A stretch of DNA of 64,000 nt from Seohaeicola saemankumensis (GCF_021021435.1 NZ_JAINWI010000009.1:62001-126000), one strand, 5' to 3'; shown: positions 27,965-37,362, counted from the stretch's first letter. Notes: generated by a model from the sequence alone, not told the origin. Program-made: numbers and translations.

Positions 27965-28798
27965 ATGAACTGGCTGACCGAGACCAAGATCCCCGTGGGC
28001 GACTACGCCGACAGCGCCTTCATATGGCTGGAAACACATGGCGCCTTTGTCTTCGACGGGATGTCAGACGGGCTGGAGACCCTGATCGCCGCGATCCTGT
28101 GGATCCTGCAATCGCCGCATCCTCTGGTCGTGATCGGCGTCTTTGTTGCCCTGACCGTGGTCTTGCAACGCAGCTGGAAACCGGCCGCTCTGGTGGGCTT
28201 GGGCTTTCTGTTCATCGTCAATCAGGGCTATTGGATCCAGACCACCCAATCGCTGACGCTGGTGCTGGCGGCCTGCGTGGTCTGTATGGGGCTGGGCGTG
28301 CCCATCGGGATTGCTGCGGCGCATCGGCCGGGGCTGTTTCGTGCCCTCCGTCCGGTGCTCGATCTGATGCAAACCCTGCCTACCTTTGTCTATCTCATTC
28401 CCGCCATTGTATTTTTCGGCATCGGCATGGTGCCCGGCCTGATCGCCACGGTGATTTTCGTGCTGCCCGCACCGATCCGCCTGACCCATCTGGGAATTAC
28501 CGCTACACCCACCCCACTGCTGGAGGCGGCGCAAGCCTTCGGTGCCACTCCGCGCCAGACCCTGCTCAAGGTGGAACTGCCTTATGCGCTGCCGCAGATC
28601 ATGGCGGGACTGAACCAGACCATCATGCTGTCGCTGTCGATGGTGGTGATCGCGGCGCTGGTGGGCGCGGACGGGCTGGGCGTGCCAGTTCTGCAGGCGC
28701 TCAACCGCGTGAACCCCGCACTGGGGTTTGAATCCGGTCTGGTGATCGTGGTGCTGGCCATCTTGCTGGACCGCATGCTGAGGATCGAACGGAAATGA
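27965..28798 (+). CDS. choW: Choline ABC transporter permease
   Basis: 277 residues, six or so membrane helices with the binding-protein-dependent permease core: VVCMGLGVPIGIAAAHRPG, LDLMQTLPTFVYLIPAIVFF, and the EAA loop EAAQAFGATPRQTLLKVELP facing the ATPase. Forms the membrane channel of the ChoXWV system. The stop overlaps the choV start by four bases (ATGA). Confidence 0.93.
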   Translation: MNWLTETKIPVGDYADSAFIWLETHGAFVFDGMSDGLETLIAAILWILQSPHPLVVIGVFVALTVVLQRSWKPAALVGLGFLFIVNQGYWIQTTQSLTLVLAACVVCMGLGVPIGIAAAHRPGLFRALRPVLDLMQTLPTFVYLIPAIVFFGIGMVPGLIATVIFVLPAPIRLTHLGITATPTPLLEAAQAFGATPRQTLLKVELPYALPQIMAGLNQTIMLSLSMVVIAALVGADGLGVPVLQALNRVNPALGFESGLVIVVLAILLDRMLRIERK

Positions 28799-29886
28799 CC
28801 CGCATGACAGCCCCACGAGAGACCGCAGGCATCGCCGTGCGCTTCGACAATGTCTCGATCGTCTTTGGAGATCAGCCCGAACGCGCCCTGCCCCTGATGG
28901 ACGAGGGCCACAGCCGGTCCGCGATCCAGCAGGAGACGGGCCAGGTGCTGGGCGTGCATGACTGCTCGCTCGAGGTGGCCGAGGGCGAGATCCTGGTGCT
29001 CATGGGCCTTTCCGGTTCGGGCAAGTCCACCTTGCTGCGCGCGGTCAACGGGTTGAACCCGGTTTGCCGGGGCGCGGCCCATGTCTGTGACGGCAATGTG
29101 CTGGTCGATGTCACCCATGCCGACGCAGCCACGCTGCGCCGCATCCGGCTGCACCGGGTGGCCATGGTGTTCCAGCAATTCGGCCTGCTGCCCTGGCGCA
29201 CGGTGCGCGAGAACGTGGGCCTTGGGCTGGAGCTGGGCGGCATGGGGCGCGCGGAACGCCGGGCCCGTGTCGAGGCGCAGCTGGAGCTTGTGAACCTGTC
29301 GCAATGGGCCGACCGCAAGGTCGCAGAACTGTCAGGCGGCATGCAACAACGCGTGGGTCTTGCCCGCGCCTTCGCGACCGAGGCCCCCATCCTGCTGATG
29401 GACGAGCCGTTCTCGGCCCTCGACCCGCTGATCCGCGCGCGCCTTCAGGACGAACTGCTTGAGGTGCAGGCCACGCTGAAACGCACCATCATCTTCGTCA
29501 GCCACGACCTTGACGAGGCGTTCAAACTGGGCAACCGGATTGCGATCATGGAAGGTGGCCGCATCGTGCAATGCGGCACCCCGCAGCAGATCTTTACCAA
29601 TCCCGCCACCGATTACGTGGCCGAATTCGTGGCCCATATGAATCCTTTGGGCGTATTGACTGCGGCCGATGTGATGCAGCCTGTGACCTCAGCAAGCCAC
29701 GGGTTAAGAATCGCCGCTGGCGCAGGTCTGCGCGCTGTCATGCAAGGGCTGCAACAGGCCGACGAAGCCGGACTGACCGTGACGGACGCCGCAGGGCAAG
29801 CTGTGGGCCGGATCACGCGGGCCGATGTACTTGCCGGACTGCTGGACCCGCGCGCAACAGCCTCGAAAGATCAGCGCAAGGGCTAA
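28795..29886 (+). CDS. choV: Choline ABC transporter ATP-binding protein
   Basis: 363 residues. The N-terminal 60 residues before the Walker A carry the ProV/ChoV-specific segment (ALPLMDEGHSRSAIQQETG). Walker A GLSGSGKST, Q-loop MVFQQFGLLPWRTV, signature LSGGMQQRVGLARA, Walker B ILLMDEPFSALDPL and switch His VSHDLDEA are all intact. The C-terminal 100 residues are a CBS-like regulatory part (AGLTVTDAAGQAVGRITRAD), only one clear repeat. Its stop overlaps the convergent DMT gene stop. Confidence 0.94.
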   Translation: MTRMTAPRETAGIAVRFDNVSIVFGDQPERALPLMDEGHSRSAIQQETGQVLGVHDCSLEVAEGEILVLMGLSGSGKSTLLRAVNGLNPVCRGAAHVCDGNVLVDVTHADAATLRRIRLHRVAMVFQQFGLLPWRTVRENVGLGLELGGMGRAERRARVEAQLELVNLSQWADRKVAELSGGMQQRVGLARAFATEAPILLMDEPFSALDPLIRARLQDELLEVQATLKRTIIFVSHDLDEAFKLGNRIAIMEGGRIVQCGTPQQIFTNPATDYVAEFVAHMNPLGVLTAADVMQPVTSASHGLRIAAGAGLRAVMQGLQQADEAGLTVTDAAGQAVGRITRADVLAGLLDPRATASKDQRKG

Positions 29887-30791
29887 ACCTTGGTGGCCGT
29901 CGCGGGCGGCGTGATCGGGCGCCGTTTCAGAACCGCCTCGCGCCATGTGATAAAAGTCACCGATCCCAGGATGACCAGCCCGCCGATGACGACCCAAATA
30001 TCCACACCCTCGTCAAAGAACAAAGCTCCCAAGGCGACGGCCCAAACCAGTTGTAGAAAGGTGACCGGCTGGGTCACGGTGACTGGCGCCGCGGCAAAGG
30101 CCAGTGTCATGGTGTAATGCCCCGTCGTTGCCAGAAGCGCCACCAGCGTCAGGATGCCCAAAGCCTCAAGGCTGGGCGGCACCCAGACCGCAAACGCCAT
30201 CGGAGCCAGTCCGACTGTCACCCAGATCGACAGCATGCCGACCACAATCGCGGCATTCGTCTCGTCCGTCAGCAGCTTGGCCAACAGATAGGACGCGCCG
30301 AATACAACGGCAGCCCCCAGCATCGCCAGATGGCCGGGTCCGATTTCGCGAAAACCGGGACGCAGAATGATCAGCGCGCCCAACAGCGCGATGATCACGG
30401 CAATCACGCGGCGGGTGGCCAGTTTCTCGCCCAGAAACAGGGCAGCGCCCAGCGTCACATAGATCGGCGCGAGATAGTTCATCGCCGTCACATCCGCGAT
30501 TGGGATGCGCGCCATCGCATAAAACCACAGGGCCACACCGATGGAATGGGACAGCCCGCGCAGGGTGAACAGGCTCCATTGGCGGCGCGACAGCTGTGTT
30601 GCAAGGATCGGGCGGATCAGCGGGATCAGGAAAACCAGACCAATGGCATAGCGCAGGAACGCTGCCTCTGGTGCAGGGATGCCGGGGCCGAGATATTTCA
30701 CAAGCGCAGTGACGCCCACGAACAAAAGGCCCGTCACCACCATCCAGAATACACCCAGAACAGGGCGGACGGGTCGTTCTTGAATGATCAT
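29883..30791 (-). CDS. EamA/DMT family transporter
   Basis: 302 residues from MIIQERPVRPVLGVFWMVVT, ten predicted helices in two EamA repeats (VTAMNYLAPIYVTLGAALFL in the first, VTQPVTFLQLVWAVALGALF in the second, the conserved helix-4/9 region). These proteins export or import small metabolites, often amino acids or nucleotide-like compounds. An upstream in-frame start at 30839 adds 16 non-hydrophobic residues and is less likely. The stop overlaps the choV stop in opposite orientation (TAA and TAG sharing bases), so there is no intergenic terminator. Confidence 0.85.
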   Translation of the reverse strand: MIIQERPVRPVLGVFWMVVTGLLFVGVTALVKYLGPGIPAPEAAFLRYAIGLVFLIPLIRPILATQLSRRQWSLFTLRGLSHSIGVALWFYAMARIPIADVTAMNYLAPIYVTLGAALFLGEKLATRRVIAVIIALLGALIILRPGFREIGPGHLAMLGAAVVFGASYLLAKLLTDETNAAIVVGMLSIWVTVGLAPMAFAVWVPPSLEALGILTLVALLATTGHYTMTLAFAAAPVTVTQPVTFLQLVWAVALGALFFDEGVDIWVVIGGLVILGSVTFITWREAVLKRRPITPPATATKV

Positions 30792-30861
30792 GGCGGCATC
30801 AAGCCACGAAGCGGGGCGAGCTGCAAGGGCTGCAGGCAAAAACTTGTGCGCTCAGGATAAC

Positions 30862-31461
30862 TTAACCGCCGCGGATCAGGCTTGCGGCAATCGTCCACAT
30901 CAGCAGGCCCACCGCGAAATCCAGCACGCGCCATGCCTGCGGGCGGGCAAATAGCGGGGCCAAGCGCCGTGCACCATAGCCTAATGTAAAAAAGAACACG
31001 ACGCTCGCCGTCATGGCGCCTAGCGCAAAACCAAGCCTGTCTTCATATTGCGCTGCCACAGCGCCGAGCAGCACGACTGTATCCAAGTAGACATGCGGAT
31101 TCAGCCATGTCAGCGCCAGACAGGTCAGCAGAACAGGCCCCAGCGCCTCGCCTCCTTGCCCTTCGGCCACCAGAACAGCGCCCCCGCGCCATGCCGACAG
31201 GAAAGAGCGCGCGCCATAGACGACCAGAAACGCCGCGCCGCCCCAGCGCATCACCGGCTCAATCCACGGGGCGGCTTGCGTCAACCGGCCAAAGCCCGCG
31301 ACACCGGCGGCGATCAGGATCGCATCGCTGAGCGCGCAGGTCAGACAGACCGCCAGCACATGCGAGCGCCGGATACCCTGACGCAGCACAAAGGCATTCT
31401 GCGCCCCGATCGCCATGATCAGCGACAGCCCCAGCCCGAACCCCGCCCCTATCGCCTGCAT
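30862..31461 (-). CDS. LysE/ArgO family amino-acid exporter
   Basis: 199 residues from ATG 31461 (an adjacent GTG at 31464 is also in frame). Six helices; the family hallmark is the N-terminal GFGLGLSLIMAIGAQNAFVL, close to ArgO/LysE, and helix 5 with LALTWLNPHVYLDTVVLLGA. Exports arginine, lysine or canavanine-like basic amino acids at the inner membrane. No LysR-type regulator is adjacent. The gap upstream holds DnaA-box-like sequences. Confidence 0.88.
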   Translation of the reverse strand: MQAIGAGFGLGLSLIMAIGAQNAFVLRQGIRRSHVLAVCLTCALSDAILIAAGVAGFGRLTQAAPWIEPVMRWGGAAFLVVYGARSFLSAWRGGAVLVAEGQGGEALGPVLLTCLALTWLNPHVYLDTVVLLGAVAAQYEDRLGFALGAMTASVVFFFTLGYGARRLAPLFARPQAWRVLDFAVGLLMWTIAASLIRGG

Positions 31462-31532
31462 CACACACCCCGATTGTCCGTTTCATCTGCGCGTATCGGG
31501 GTGGCAAAGGCAGGTCAAGGCAACCTTGAACC

Positions 31533-31725
31533 TGTGGATAAAATCCTGCTCAGTTATCCACACAATAGCTAACAAGCTCTAAGCCTGTCGTGGATAAGCT
31601 CTGCCAATGATTGGGTATTTAATAAGCGTGCGCGGCTAAAATGATGTTGCCATCTCGTTCAGAACGAAAATTGAAAAGCCTTCCAAAGCGGTCTAGCCAG
31701 CTTCTTCATCCCTAAATGTGGACAA
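31533..31725. other. Cluster of DnaA-box-like 9-mers
   Basis: The 361-bp gap 31462-31822 has no gene. It holds TGTGGATAA at 31533-31541 (exact TTATCCACA on the minus strand), TTATCCACA at 31554-31562 (exact), CGTGGATAA at 31589-31597 and TGTGGACAA at 31717-31725 (8 of 9 each). Between the third and fourth lies an AT-richer stretch (about 31605-31680). Palindromic TGTGCACA is at 31729-31736. This may be a replication origin or a DnaA-titration or regulatory site; the flanking genes are not those usually next to alphaproteobacterial oriC. Confidence 0.6.
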
Positions 31726-31766
31726 ACCTGTGCACATCCTACAGCAAAACGATCACCGAACCCGGT

Positions 31767-31787
31767 TTCTTCTTGCCCGAAATATCC
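31767..31787. repeat. Dispersed 21-nt motif copy
   Basis: TTCTTCTTGCC CGAAATATCC, followed by a CCCCGGGG palindrome and a GGGGCGGCGCCCC hairpin (31796-31810), just downstream of the FAD oxidoreductase stop at 31823. Confidence 0.55.
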
Positions 31788-31822
31788 CCGGGGTCCGGGG
31801 CGGCGCCCCGGTTGCGCGGGCG

Positions 31823-33217
31823 CTATTCATCACCGCCATTGTCCAGTTGGGCCAATTCTCCAAGCGTGACGGGCTTGTAAGGCGGTCTGATGCGGAACAT
31901 TCCGACAGCGGCTGGGCTGACCCCATGCGTTTGCGCCAGCAAGGCGGTAACGCTCAACCCGCAATAGCGCCCCTGACAAGGCCCCATCCCCACCCGTCCA
32001 AAGGCTTTGGCCTGGTTCGGTCCGGTGCAACCCAACCGCGCCCAATCGCGGATCTGTCCGGCGGTGACCTCCTCGCAGCGGCAGATGATCGTGGCATCGG
32101 TGGGGGCCAGAACCTGATCGGATGGCGGATAGGCGCGTTCCAGAAACGGACGCACGGCGCGTTCTGCCGCAAGCACAGCAAATGGTGCACGCGCTTTGGC
32201 ATCCCGCGCGGCACTATCCATCCGGCCAAGCTGGTAGGCCACTTGCAAAGCCGCCACCTGGCCCGCCGACGCTGCTGCAATGCCCCCCGCAATCCCGGCC
32301 CCGTCACCGGCCACGAAAATACCTGCTGCAGAAGTCTCGCCCCAACGATCGCAGCGCGGCGCAAAAGCATGCTGGCCTTCCAGCCAGACATGCGCAAGCC
32401 GCAGCGCCTGACTGATCTGTGTATTTGGCACAACCCCCTGATGCAGTAACACCGTATTGCAAGCGATCCGCTGGCTGCGACCTTTAGCCGTGTATTCAAT
32501 CGCTTCGGCTCTTTCCGTGCCGGTGATCCGCAGATCGCGCGCGCCGGTGATGCGCCGCACCCCAAAGCGGCGTAGTTCTGCCAGCAGGCCCACCCCCTTG
32601 ACCAGACTTCGCCAGCCACGCGCGCCACGCGCCAGATGTGGCACTGCGCGCAGGATATCGCCTGCGCCTTGCGTCTCAATCAGTGCCAACGGCGGCTTGC
32701 CCGCCCGCGCCATCTGGACCGCCAGCAAATACAAAAGCGGCCCCGATCCCGCCAGCACACAGCGCTCCGGCACCAGCCCAGACGCCTTGAGCAAGATCTG
32801 CCCCGCCCCCGCTGTCATCACGCTGGGAAGGGTCCAGCCCGGCACCGGCACGGGCCGCTCCAGTGCGCCAGTGGCCAGGACCAACCGCGCGCACCGTATT
32901 TGCGCGGCGTGCCCCTGTTGCGAATAGCTGACGGTGATGCCCGTCGCACCCGGTTCAATCTGCCAGACAACGGCCCCTACCAGATAGCGCCCCCCCCCCG
33001 CCTGCATCGCCCGCGCCAGCATTGCACCCACCGGATAGTCCCGTCCCAGCAACGCAGCACGAGTGGCGCCGCCCTGCGTTACCGCGCGGTAAATCTGCCC
33101 GCCCGGTCCGGTCTGCTCGTCCAGAACCGCCACGGTCAGACCCGCTGCTGCTGCTTCGGACGCCGCGGCCATGCCAGCGGGTCCGGCCCCGACCACGATC
33201 AGATCGGCTGAGTTCAT
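31823..33217 (-). CDS. FAD/NAD(P) oxidoreductase, HcnB/OoxA-like alpha subunit
   Basis: 464 residues from MNSADLIVVGAGPAGMAAAS. Two nucleotide-binding folds (IVVGAGPAGMAAASEAAAAG; CVLAGSGPLLYLLAVQMARA) and GIFVAGDGAGIAGGIAAASA. The C terminus carries a BFD-like [2Fe-2S] motif: ICRCEEVTAGQI and GPCQGRYCG. This is the alpha chain of hydrogen-cyanide-synthase-like, opine-oxidase or D-hydroxyproline dehydrogenase complexes. It overlaps by four bases with the small ferredoxin-like gene and works with the two genes upstream. Substrate is not decidable; there is no HCN operon context. Confidence 0.88.
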   Translation of the reverse strand: MNSADLIVVGAGPAGMAAASEAAAAGLTVAVLDEQTGPGGQIYRAVTQGGATRAALLGRDYPVGAMLARAMQAGGGRYLVGAVVWQIEPGATGITVSYSQQGHAAQIRCARLVLATGALERPVPVPGWTLPSVMTAGAGQILLKASGLVPERCVLAGSGPLLYLLAVQMARAGKPPLALIETQGAGDILRAVPHLARGARGWRSLVKGVGLLAELRRFGVRRITGARDLRITGTERAEAIEYTAKGRSQRIACNTVLLHQGVVPNTQISQALRLAHVWLEGQHAFAPRCDRWGETSAAGIFVAGDGAGIAGGIAAASAGQVAALQVAYQLGRMDSAARDAKARAPFAVLAAERAVRPFLERAYPPSDQVLAPTDATIICRCEEVTAGQIRDWARLGCTGPNQAKAFGRVGMGPCQGRYCGLSVTALLAQTHGVSPAAVGMFRIRPPYKPVTLGELAQLDNGGDE

Positions 33218-33513
33218 GTCCCCACCTGACCGGCCGGACGCGACAGAACCAAGCCCGCTTGCACCTGCACCATGCAGGCTTGACGTGTCACGCCATCCAC
33301 TTCGATCAAACAATCGAAACAGGCCCCCATCATGCAGAACGGCCCGCGCGGCGCGCCCAAAACCGGCGTGGCGCGAAACCTGTCGATCCCCGCCCCTAGC
33401 AAGGCCGCCGCCAGATTGGCCCCATCCGGCAGATCAACGGGCTGGCCGTCCAGCGTCACCGGGACAAGCGGTCTGTCGGGATCAAGATCATGAAAGCGCA
33501 AAGCGGGCCTCAC
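33214..33513 (-). CDS. [2Fe-2S] ferredoxin-like subunit, HcnA-like
   Basis: 99 residues from GTG 33513, which lies inside the end of the upstream DadA-like gene (26-bp overlap). The chain VTLDGQPVDLPDGANLAAAL continues to GPFCMMGACFDCLIEVDG and RQACMVQVQAGL, with the Cys pattern C-x4-C-x2-C plus a later C that holds a plant-type 2Fe-2S cluster. ATG 33537 is an alternative start. Electron-transfer subunit of the three-part dehydrogenase; stop overlaps the start of the alpha subunit. Confidence 0.82.
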   Translation of the reverse strand: MRPALRFHDLDPDRPLVPVTLDGQPVDLPDGANLAAALLGAGIDRFRATPVLGAPRGPFCMMGACFDCLIEVDGVTRQACMVQVQAGLVLSRPAGQVGT

Positions 33514-34591
33514 TGAACGCGTCCAGATCGGGGGCATCCGTCGCCGCGTCCAGCCAGCGCGGCAGCAGCAGTGCATGCGCGGCAGCCAGCGTGATACCGG
33601 AATGGCAGGTCACAAGACTGACCCCGGGCAAGGTCGCGCTGCGGGCGTAGATCGGCAATCCGTCCGGCGACATGATCCTGAGGGCAGCCCAGCTTCGCAC
33701 CATCTGCGCGCTGGCCAGACGCGGCATCACTGCTACGGCTTGTGCTGCAATCGCGGCGGCGGTCGGCGTGGACACGCGGTCGTCCAACCCCACCTCTTCC
33801 GCGCTGGCCCCGATCTGGATACCGCCCTCGTCGACCTGCCGGATCGTGGCAGAGGGGCGGTTCATCAGCTTGGGCAGTTTTTCGGTCACCAGTACCTGCC
33901 CGCGTTGCGGACGCACAGGCGCGGAAAACCCCAGTTTCGGGCCAAGCTCCATCGTGCCAAGCCCTGCACATAGCACCACCTGCGCCGCCTCGACCGGTTG
34001 ACCCGAAGCGCAGATGATCCGCAAGGCACCACCCTTGGCCTCGACATCCGTGACGGCCTGTCCGGCCAGCACCTGCCCGCCAAGGCGGCGCACATCCACC
34101 GCCAGCGCGCGCAACAGGCGTAGCGGGTTCACGTGACCATCCTGATGATGCAGGATCGCACCCGCGACACGCGGCCCAACCTCCGGCTCCTCGCGCTTGA
34201 GCGCGTTATGTCCCAGCACCTCGAACGGGTAATCCCCGCGCAAGGCATCGCGTAGCGCGGCATAGCGGGCGACCGTGGCCTCCAGTTTGGCCTCGTCCAA
34301 ATGGAAGTCGTATCCGCCCTCTTGCCGCAAGGACAGATCGACCCCCGCCCCTGCCCCCAGTTCGGCGGCAAAGCCCTGCCACAACGCAGCCGACCGCTGC
34401 GTCCAGCGTGCATAGGCGGGATTGCCCAAGCCTTTGGATTGCACCCAAATCAGGCCGAAATTACCACGGCTGGCGCGAAAGCTGCCATCATCGCCATCCA
34501 GCACGATCACGCTTTTTCCGGCCCTGAGCAGGCCCCATGCCACGCTAAGCCCGACAATCCCCCCGCCAATGATCGTGTAATCCGCCTGCAC
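33488..34591 (-). CDS. DadA/glycine-oxidase-like FAD subunit (beta)
   Basis: 367 residues starting MQADYTIIGGGIVGLSVAWG, a DAO-fold flavoprotein. Features: FAD loop VIVLDGDDGSFRASRGNFGL, VGPRVAGAILHHQDGHVNPL, and the C-terminal MRSWAALRIMSPDGLPIYAR and VTCHSGITLAAAHALLLPRW. It is the catalytic amine-oxidising subunit of HcnC/OoxB/D-hydroxyproline-dehydrogenase type. First gene of a tight three-gene unit: its end overlaps the ferredoxin gene, which overlaps the alpha gene, so the subunits are made together. Confidence 0.88.
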   Translation of the reverse strand: MQADYTIIGGGIVGLSVAWGLLRAGKSVIVLDGDDGSFRASRGNFGLIWVQSKGLGNPAYARWTQRSAALWQGFAAELGAGAGVDLSLRQEGGYDFHLDEAKLEATVARYAALRDALRGDYPFEVLGHNALKREEPEVGPRVAGAILHHQDGHVNPLRLLRALAVDVRRLGGQVLAGQAVTDVEAKGGALRIICASGQPVEAAQVVLCAGLGTMELGPKLGFSAPVRPQRGQVLVTEKLPKLMNRPSATIRQVDEGGIQIGASAEEVGLDDRVSTPTAAAIAAQAVAVMPRLASAQMVRSWAALRIMSPDGLPIYARSATLPGVSLVTCHSGITLAAAHALLLPRWLDAATDAPDLDAFSEARFALS

Positions 34592-34666
34592 CCGTCCGCC
34601 TGACCCGTTGTCTGTGACGCTTCAGTCTTGGCAGGCCCAAACGCGGTTGTCACGACCCTGCAACGC

Positions 34667-34693
34667 AAAAGGGCACCCCGGCGGGACGCCCTT
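34667..34693 (-). terminator. yebC terminator
   Basis: On the minus strand AAGGGC (with an inner CCC/GGG) pairs with GCCCTT, followed by TTTTG. It lies 23 bp past the yebC stop. Confidence 0.7.
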
Positions 34694-34715
34694 GCATGTC
34701 ACTGACCGGACGGGA

Positions 34716-35456
34716 TCAAAGCTGACCCATTACCTCGTCGCTGGCCTCGAAATTGGTGGTGACGCGTTGCACGTCATCATCATCTTCCAGCGCATCGACA
34801 AGCTTCATCAGTTTGGTCATGCTGTCCAGATCCATCTCGGTCGTGGTGGTGGGTTTCCAGACCAGCTTGGTGCTGTCGGATTCGCCCAGAACACCCTCAA
34901 GCGCGGTAGCAACCTCGTTCAGATCGGTATCGGCGCACCAGATTGTATGGCCGTCCTCACTGCTTTCCACATCCTCGGCACCGGCCTCGATCGCAGCCAT
35001 CAGCACGGTATCGGCATCGCCCACCTTCGCGGGATAGGTAATCTCGCCCTTGCGGTCGAACATGAAGCCCACCGATCCGGTCTCGCCCAGATTGCCGCCG
35101 TTCTTGGTGAAAGTCGAGCGCACGTTGGATGCGGTGCGGTTGCGGTTGTCGGTCATCGCCTCGACGATGATCGCCACACCATTGGGGCCATACCCCTCGT
35201 AGCGGATTTCCTCGTAATTGTCGCCCTCGCCGCCGATGGCTTTCTTGATGGCGCGTTCGATCACATCCTTGGGGCAAGATTGCGATTTCGCTTCCTTCAC
35301 CGCCAATCGCAGACGCGGGTTCTTTTCGGGATCCGGATCGCCCATCTTGGCGGCCACGGTGATTTCCTTGGACATCTTCGAGAAGAGCTTGGCGCGCACC
35401 GAATCCTGACGGTTCTTGCGATGCTGGATGTTTGCCCATTTTGAATGGCCGGCCAT
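34716..35456 (-). CDS. yebC: YebC/PmpR family protein
   Basis: 246 residues, the full family length, with the family start [18 protein letters not shown], then [33 protein letters not shown] and [10 protein letters not shown]. Members bind DNA or act on translation (YebC/TACO1 relieve ribosome stalling); both roles are published, so the name transcriptional regulator should be taken with care. No linkage to ruvC is seen here. Ends in its own terminator. Confidence 0.96.
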   Translation of the reverse strand: MAGHSKWANIQHRKNRQDSVRAKLFSKMSKEITVAAKMGDPDPEKNPRLRLAVKEAKSQSCPKDVIERAIKKAIGGEGDNYEEIRYEGYGPNGVAIIVEAMTDNRNRTASNVRSTFTKNGGNLGETGSVGFMFDRKGEITYPAKVGDADTVLMAAIEAGAEDVESSEDGHTIWCADTDLNEVATALEGVLGESDSTKLVWKPTTTTEMDLDSMTKLMKLVDALEDDDDVQRVTTNFEASDEVMGQL

Positions 35457-35563
35457 TGGTGTCTCCGTCTGCCTGTCTGGTTCATCTGTCCGCGATCAGC
35501 GTCTCTATATGTCAGCAGACAGGCGGGCTGCAAGACCAGTCGCAACGGGCAAGATACGGCGCG

Positions 35564-37342
35564 CTACAGTGGCCAGATAAACGGGATCAATGCCGCCGAC
35601 AACAACCCCACCGAGATATTGAGCGGCACGCCGACCCGCAGGAAATCGGTGAAGCGGTACCCGCCGGGACCATAGACCAGCATATTGGTCTGGTAGCCGA
35701 TCGGTGTGGCAAAACTGGCCGAGGCCGCCACCATCACCGCCACGACCAGCGGACGCGGATCAATCCCCATCGCTTGCGCCAAACCTATGGCAATCGGCGT
35801 CACAACCACGGCCACCGCGTTATTCGATACCATCTCAGTCATCACCGAGGTCAGCAGATAAATCGCCCAGATGATGAAAAACGGCGGCAGATCGGTCAGC
35901 GCGGGGGCCACGCCCTGCGCGATCAGGTTGACTGCACCGGTATGTTCCAGTGCCGCACCAATCGCGAGCATGGCAAAGATCAGCGCCAGCAACCGCCCCT
36001 CGACAAAGGAAAACGCCTCATCCGCGTCGATGCAACCGGTCAGAAGGACCACCGCCATCGCCAGAACAGCCAGAGACAGGATCGGTGCCACACCAAGCCC
36101 CGCCAGAACCACGATGGCCAGCAGCGACACGATGGCCACCGGCGCATGGCCGCGCCGGAAAGCGCGGGCAGACGGATGCGAGACATCAACCAGATCCATT
36201 TCCGCCGCAAGGCGCTGGATATCGGCGGGCGCACCTTCCAGCAGCAATGTATCGCCCACGCGCACGACCAGTTCATCCAGTTGCCGCCCGATATTCTGGT
36301 TCCGCCGGTGCACCGCCAGCGGATAGACGCCGAAGCGCCGCCGCAAGCGCAACGAGCCGAGCGAGCGGCCCACCATCTTGCAACCCGGCGTGATCAGCAC
36401 CTCGACGGTCGATGTCTCAACAGCCGAGACCTGATCCATCCGCTTGAGGCTTTTGTCGCGTTGCAGGCTCAGCAATTCGGTCATTTGCGTGCGCAGAACC
36501 ACACGGTCCCCCACCTCCAGCATCACGCCTTGCAAATCACGTCGCAGCGACTGGTCGCCTCGCACCACGTCGATCAGGCGGACACCCTCGCGTTTGAACA
36601 GTTGCACACCCGTCACCTCGCGCCCGATCAGGTTGCTATCGGGGGGAATGACCGCCTCGGTAAAGAACTTCATGCGGCTCTTGTCGGACAGCATATTCGC
36701 CATGCTGTCGCGGTCCGGCAACAGCCAGGGTCCGGCAAAGCGAAGATAGATCATGCCCCAGGTGACAAGGATCACCGCCAGGGGCGTGACCTCGAAGATC
36801 GTGAAACCTTTCATCCCTTGCGCCCGCGCCACACCATCCACCAGCAGGTTGGTCGACGTGCCGATCAGGGTCAGCGTTCCCCCCAAGATCGCGGCATAAC
36901 TGAGCGGGATCAAAAGTTTGCTCGCTGAAATGCCCATGGTCCGCGACAGTTGCACGAAAACCGGCAGCATCACCACAACCACGGGCGTGTTGTTCATGAT
37001 CGCCGAGGCCAGAACAACAAAGACCATCAGCATCACAATGGCCGTGCGCGGATGGGTCCGCGCGCGCCGGTCCGCAACCGAAGTAAAGGCATCCAGCGCC
37101 CCTGTCCTTACAAGGGCCCCCATCACGATAAACATCGTGGCAATCGTCCATGGTGCAGGGTTTGCCATGACGGTCAACGCCTTGTCATAAGGCAACAGCC
37201 CCAGCACCAGCATCAGGGACGCCCCGCCAATCGCGACAACCTCGGCCGGATAGATCTCTTTGATGAACATCACAAACATACCCAAAACGACAATCAGGCA
37301 CAGGATCGCTTGGGTGTTCTGGGGTAACTCGAAAACTGTCAT
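35564..37342 (-). CDS. SLC13-type anion permease with two TrkA_C domains
   Basis: 592 residues (ATG 37342; ATG 37345 is equally in frame but its spacing to AGGAA is short). Two halves of membrane helices (FVMFIKEIYPAEVVAIGGAS, ASAIMNNTPVVVVMLPVF, and VSNNAVAVVVTPIAIGLAQA near the C terminus, the N-N/T pattern of the divalent anion symporter family) flank about 170 soluble residues with two RCK-C/TrkA_C copies (SNLIGREVTGVQLFKREGVR; KMVGRSLGSLRLRRRFGVYP). Likely sodium-coupled sulfate or dicarboxylate uptake with ligand control. Confidence 0.87.
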   Translation of the reverse strand: MTVFELPQNTQAILCLIVVLGMFVMFIKEIYPAEVVAIGGASLMLVLGLLPYDKALTVMANPAPWTIATMFIVMGALVRTGALDAFTSVADRRARTHPRTAIVMLMVFVVLASAIMNNTPVVVVMLPVFVQLSRTMGISASKLLIPLSYAAILGGTLTLIGTSTNLLVDGVARAQGMKGFTIFEVTPLAVILVTWGMIYLRFAGPWLLPDRDSMANMLSDKSRMKFFTEAVIPPDSNLIGREVTGVQLFKREGVRLIDVVRGDQSLRRDLQGVMLEVGDRVVLRTQMTELLSLQRDKSLKRMDQVSAVETSTVEVLITPGCKMVGRSLGSLRLRRRFGVYPLAVHRRNQNIGRQLDELVVRVGDTLLLEGAPADIQRLAAEMDLVDVSHPSARAFRRGHAPVAIVSLLAIVVLAGLGVAPILSLAVLAMAVVLLTGCIDADEAFSFVEGRLLALIFAMLAIGAALEHTGAVNLIAQGVAPALTDLPPFFIIWAIYLLTSVMTEMVSNNAVAVVVTPIAIGLAQAMGIDPRPLVVAVMVAASASFATPIGYQTNMLVYGPGGYRFTDFLRVGVPLNISVGLLSAALIPFIWPL

Positions 37343-37362
37343 CATTATTCCTGCACAGGTGC

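Noticed and set aside
31462-31822. tRNA or other RNA gene in the gap
   Set aside because: No cloverleaf-compatible stems or CCA end; the notable content is the DnaA-box cluster.
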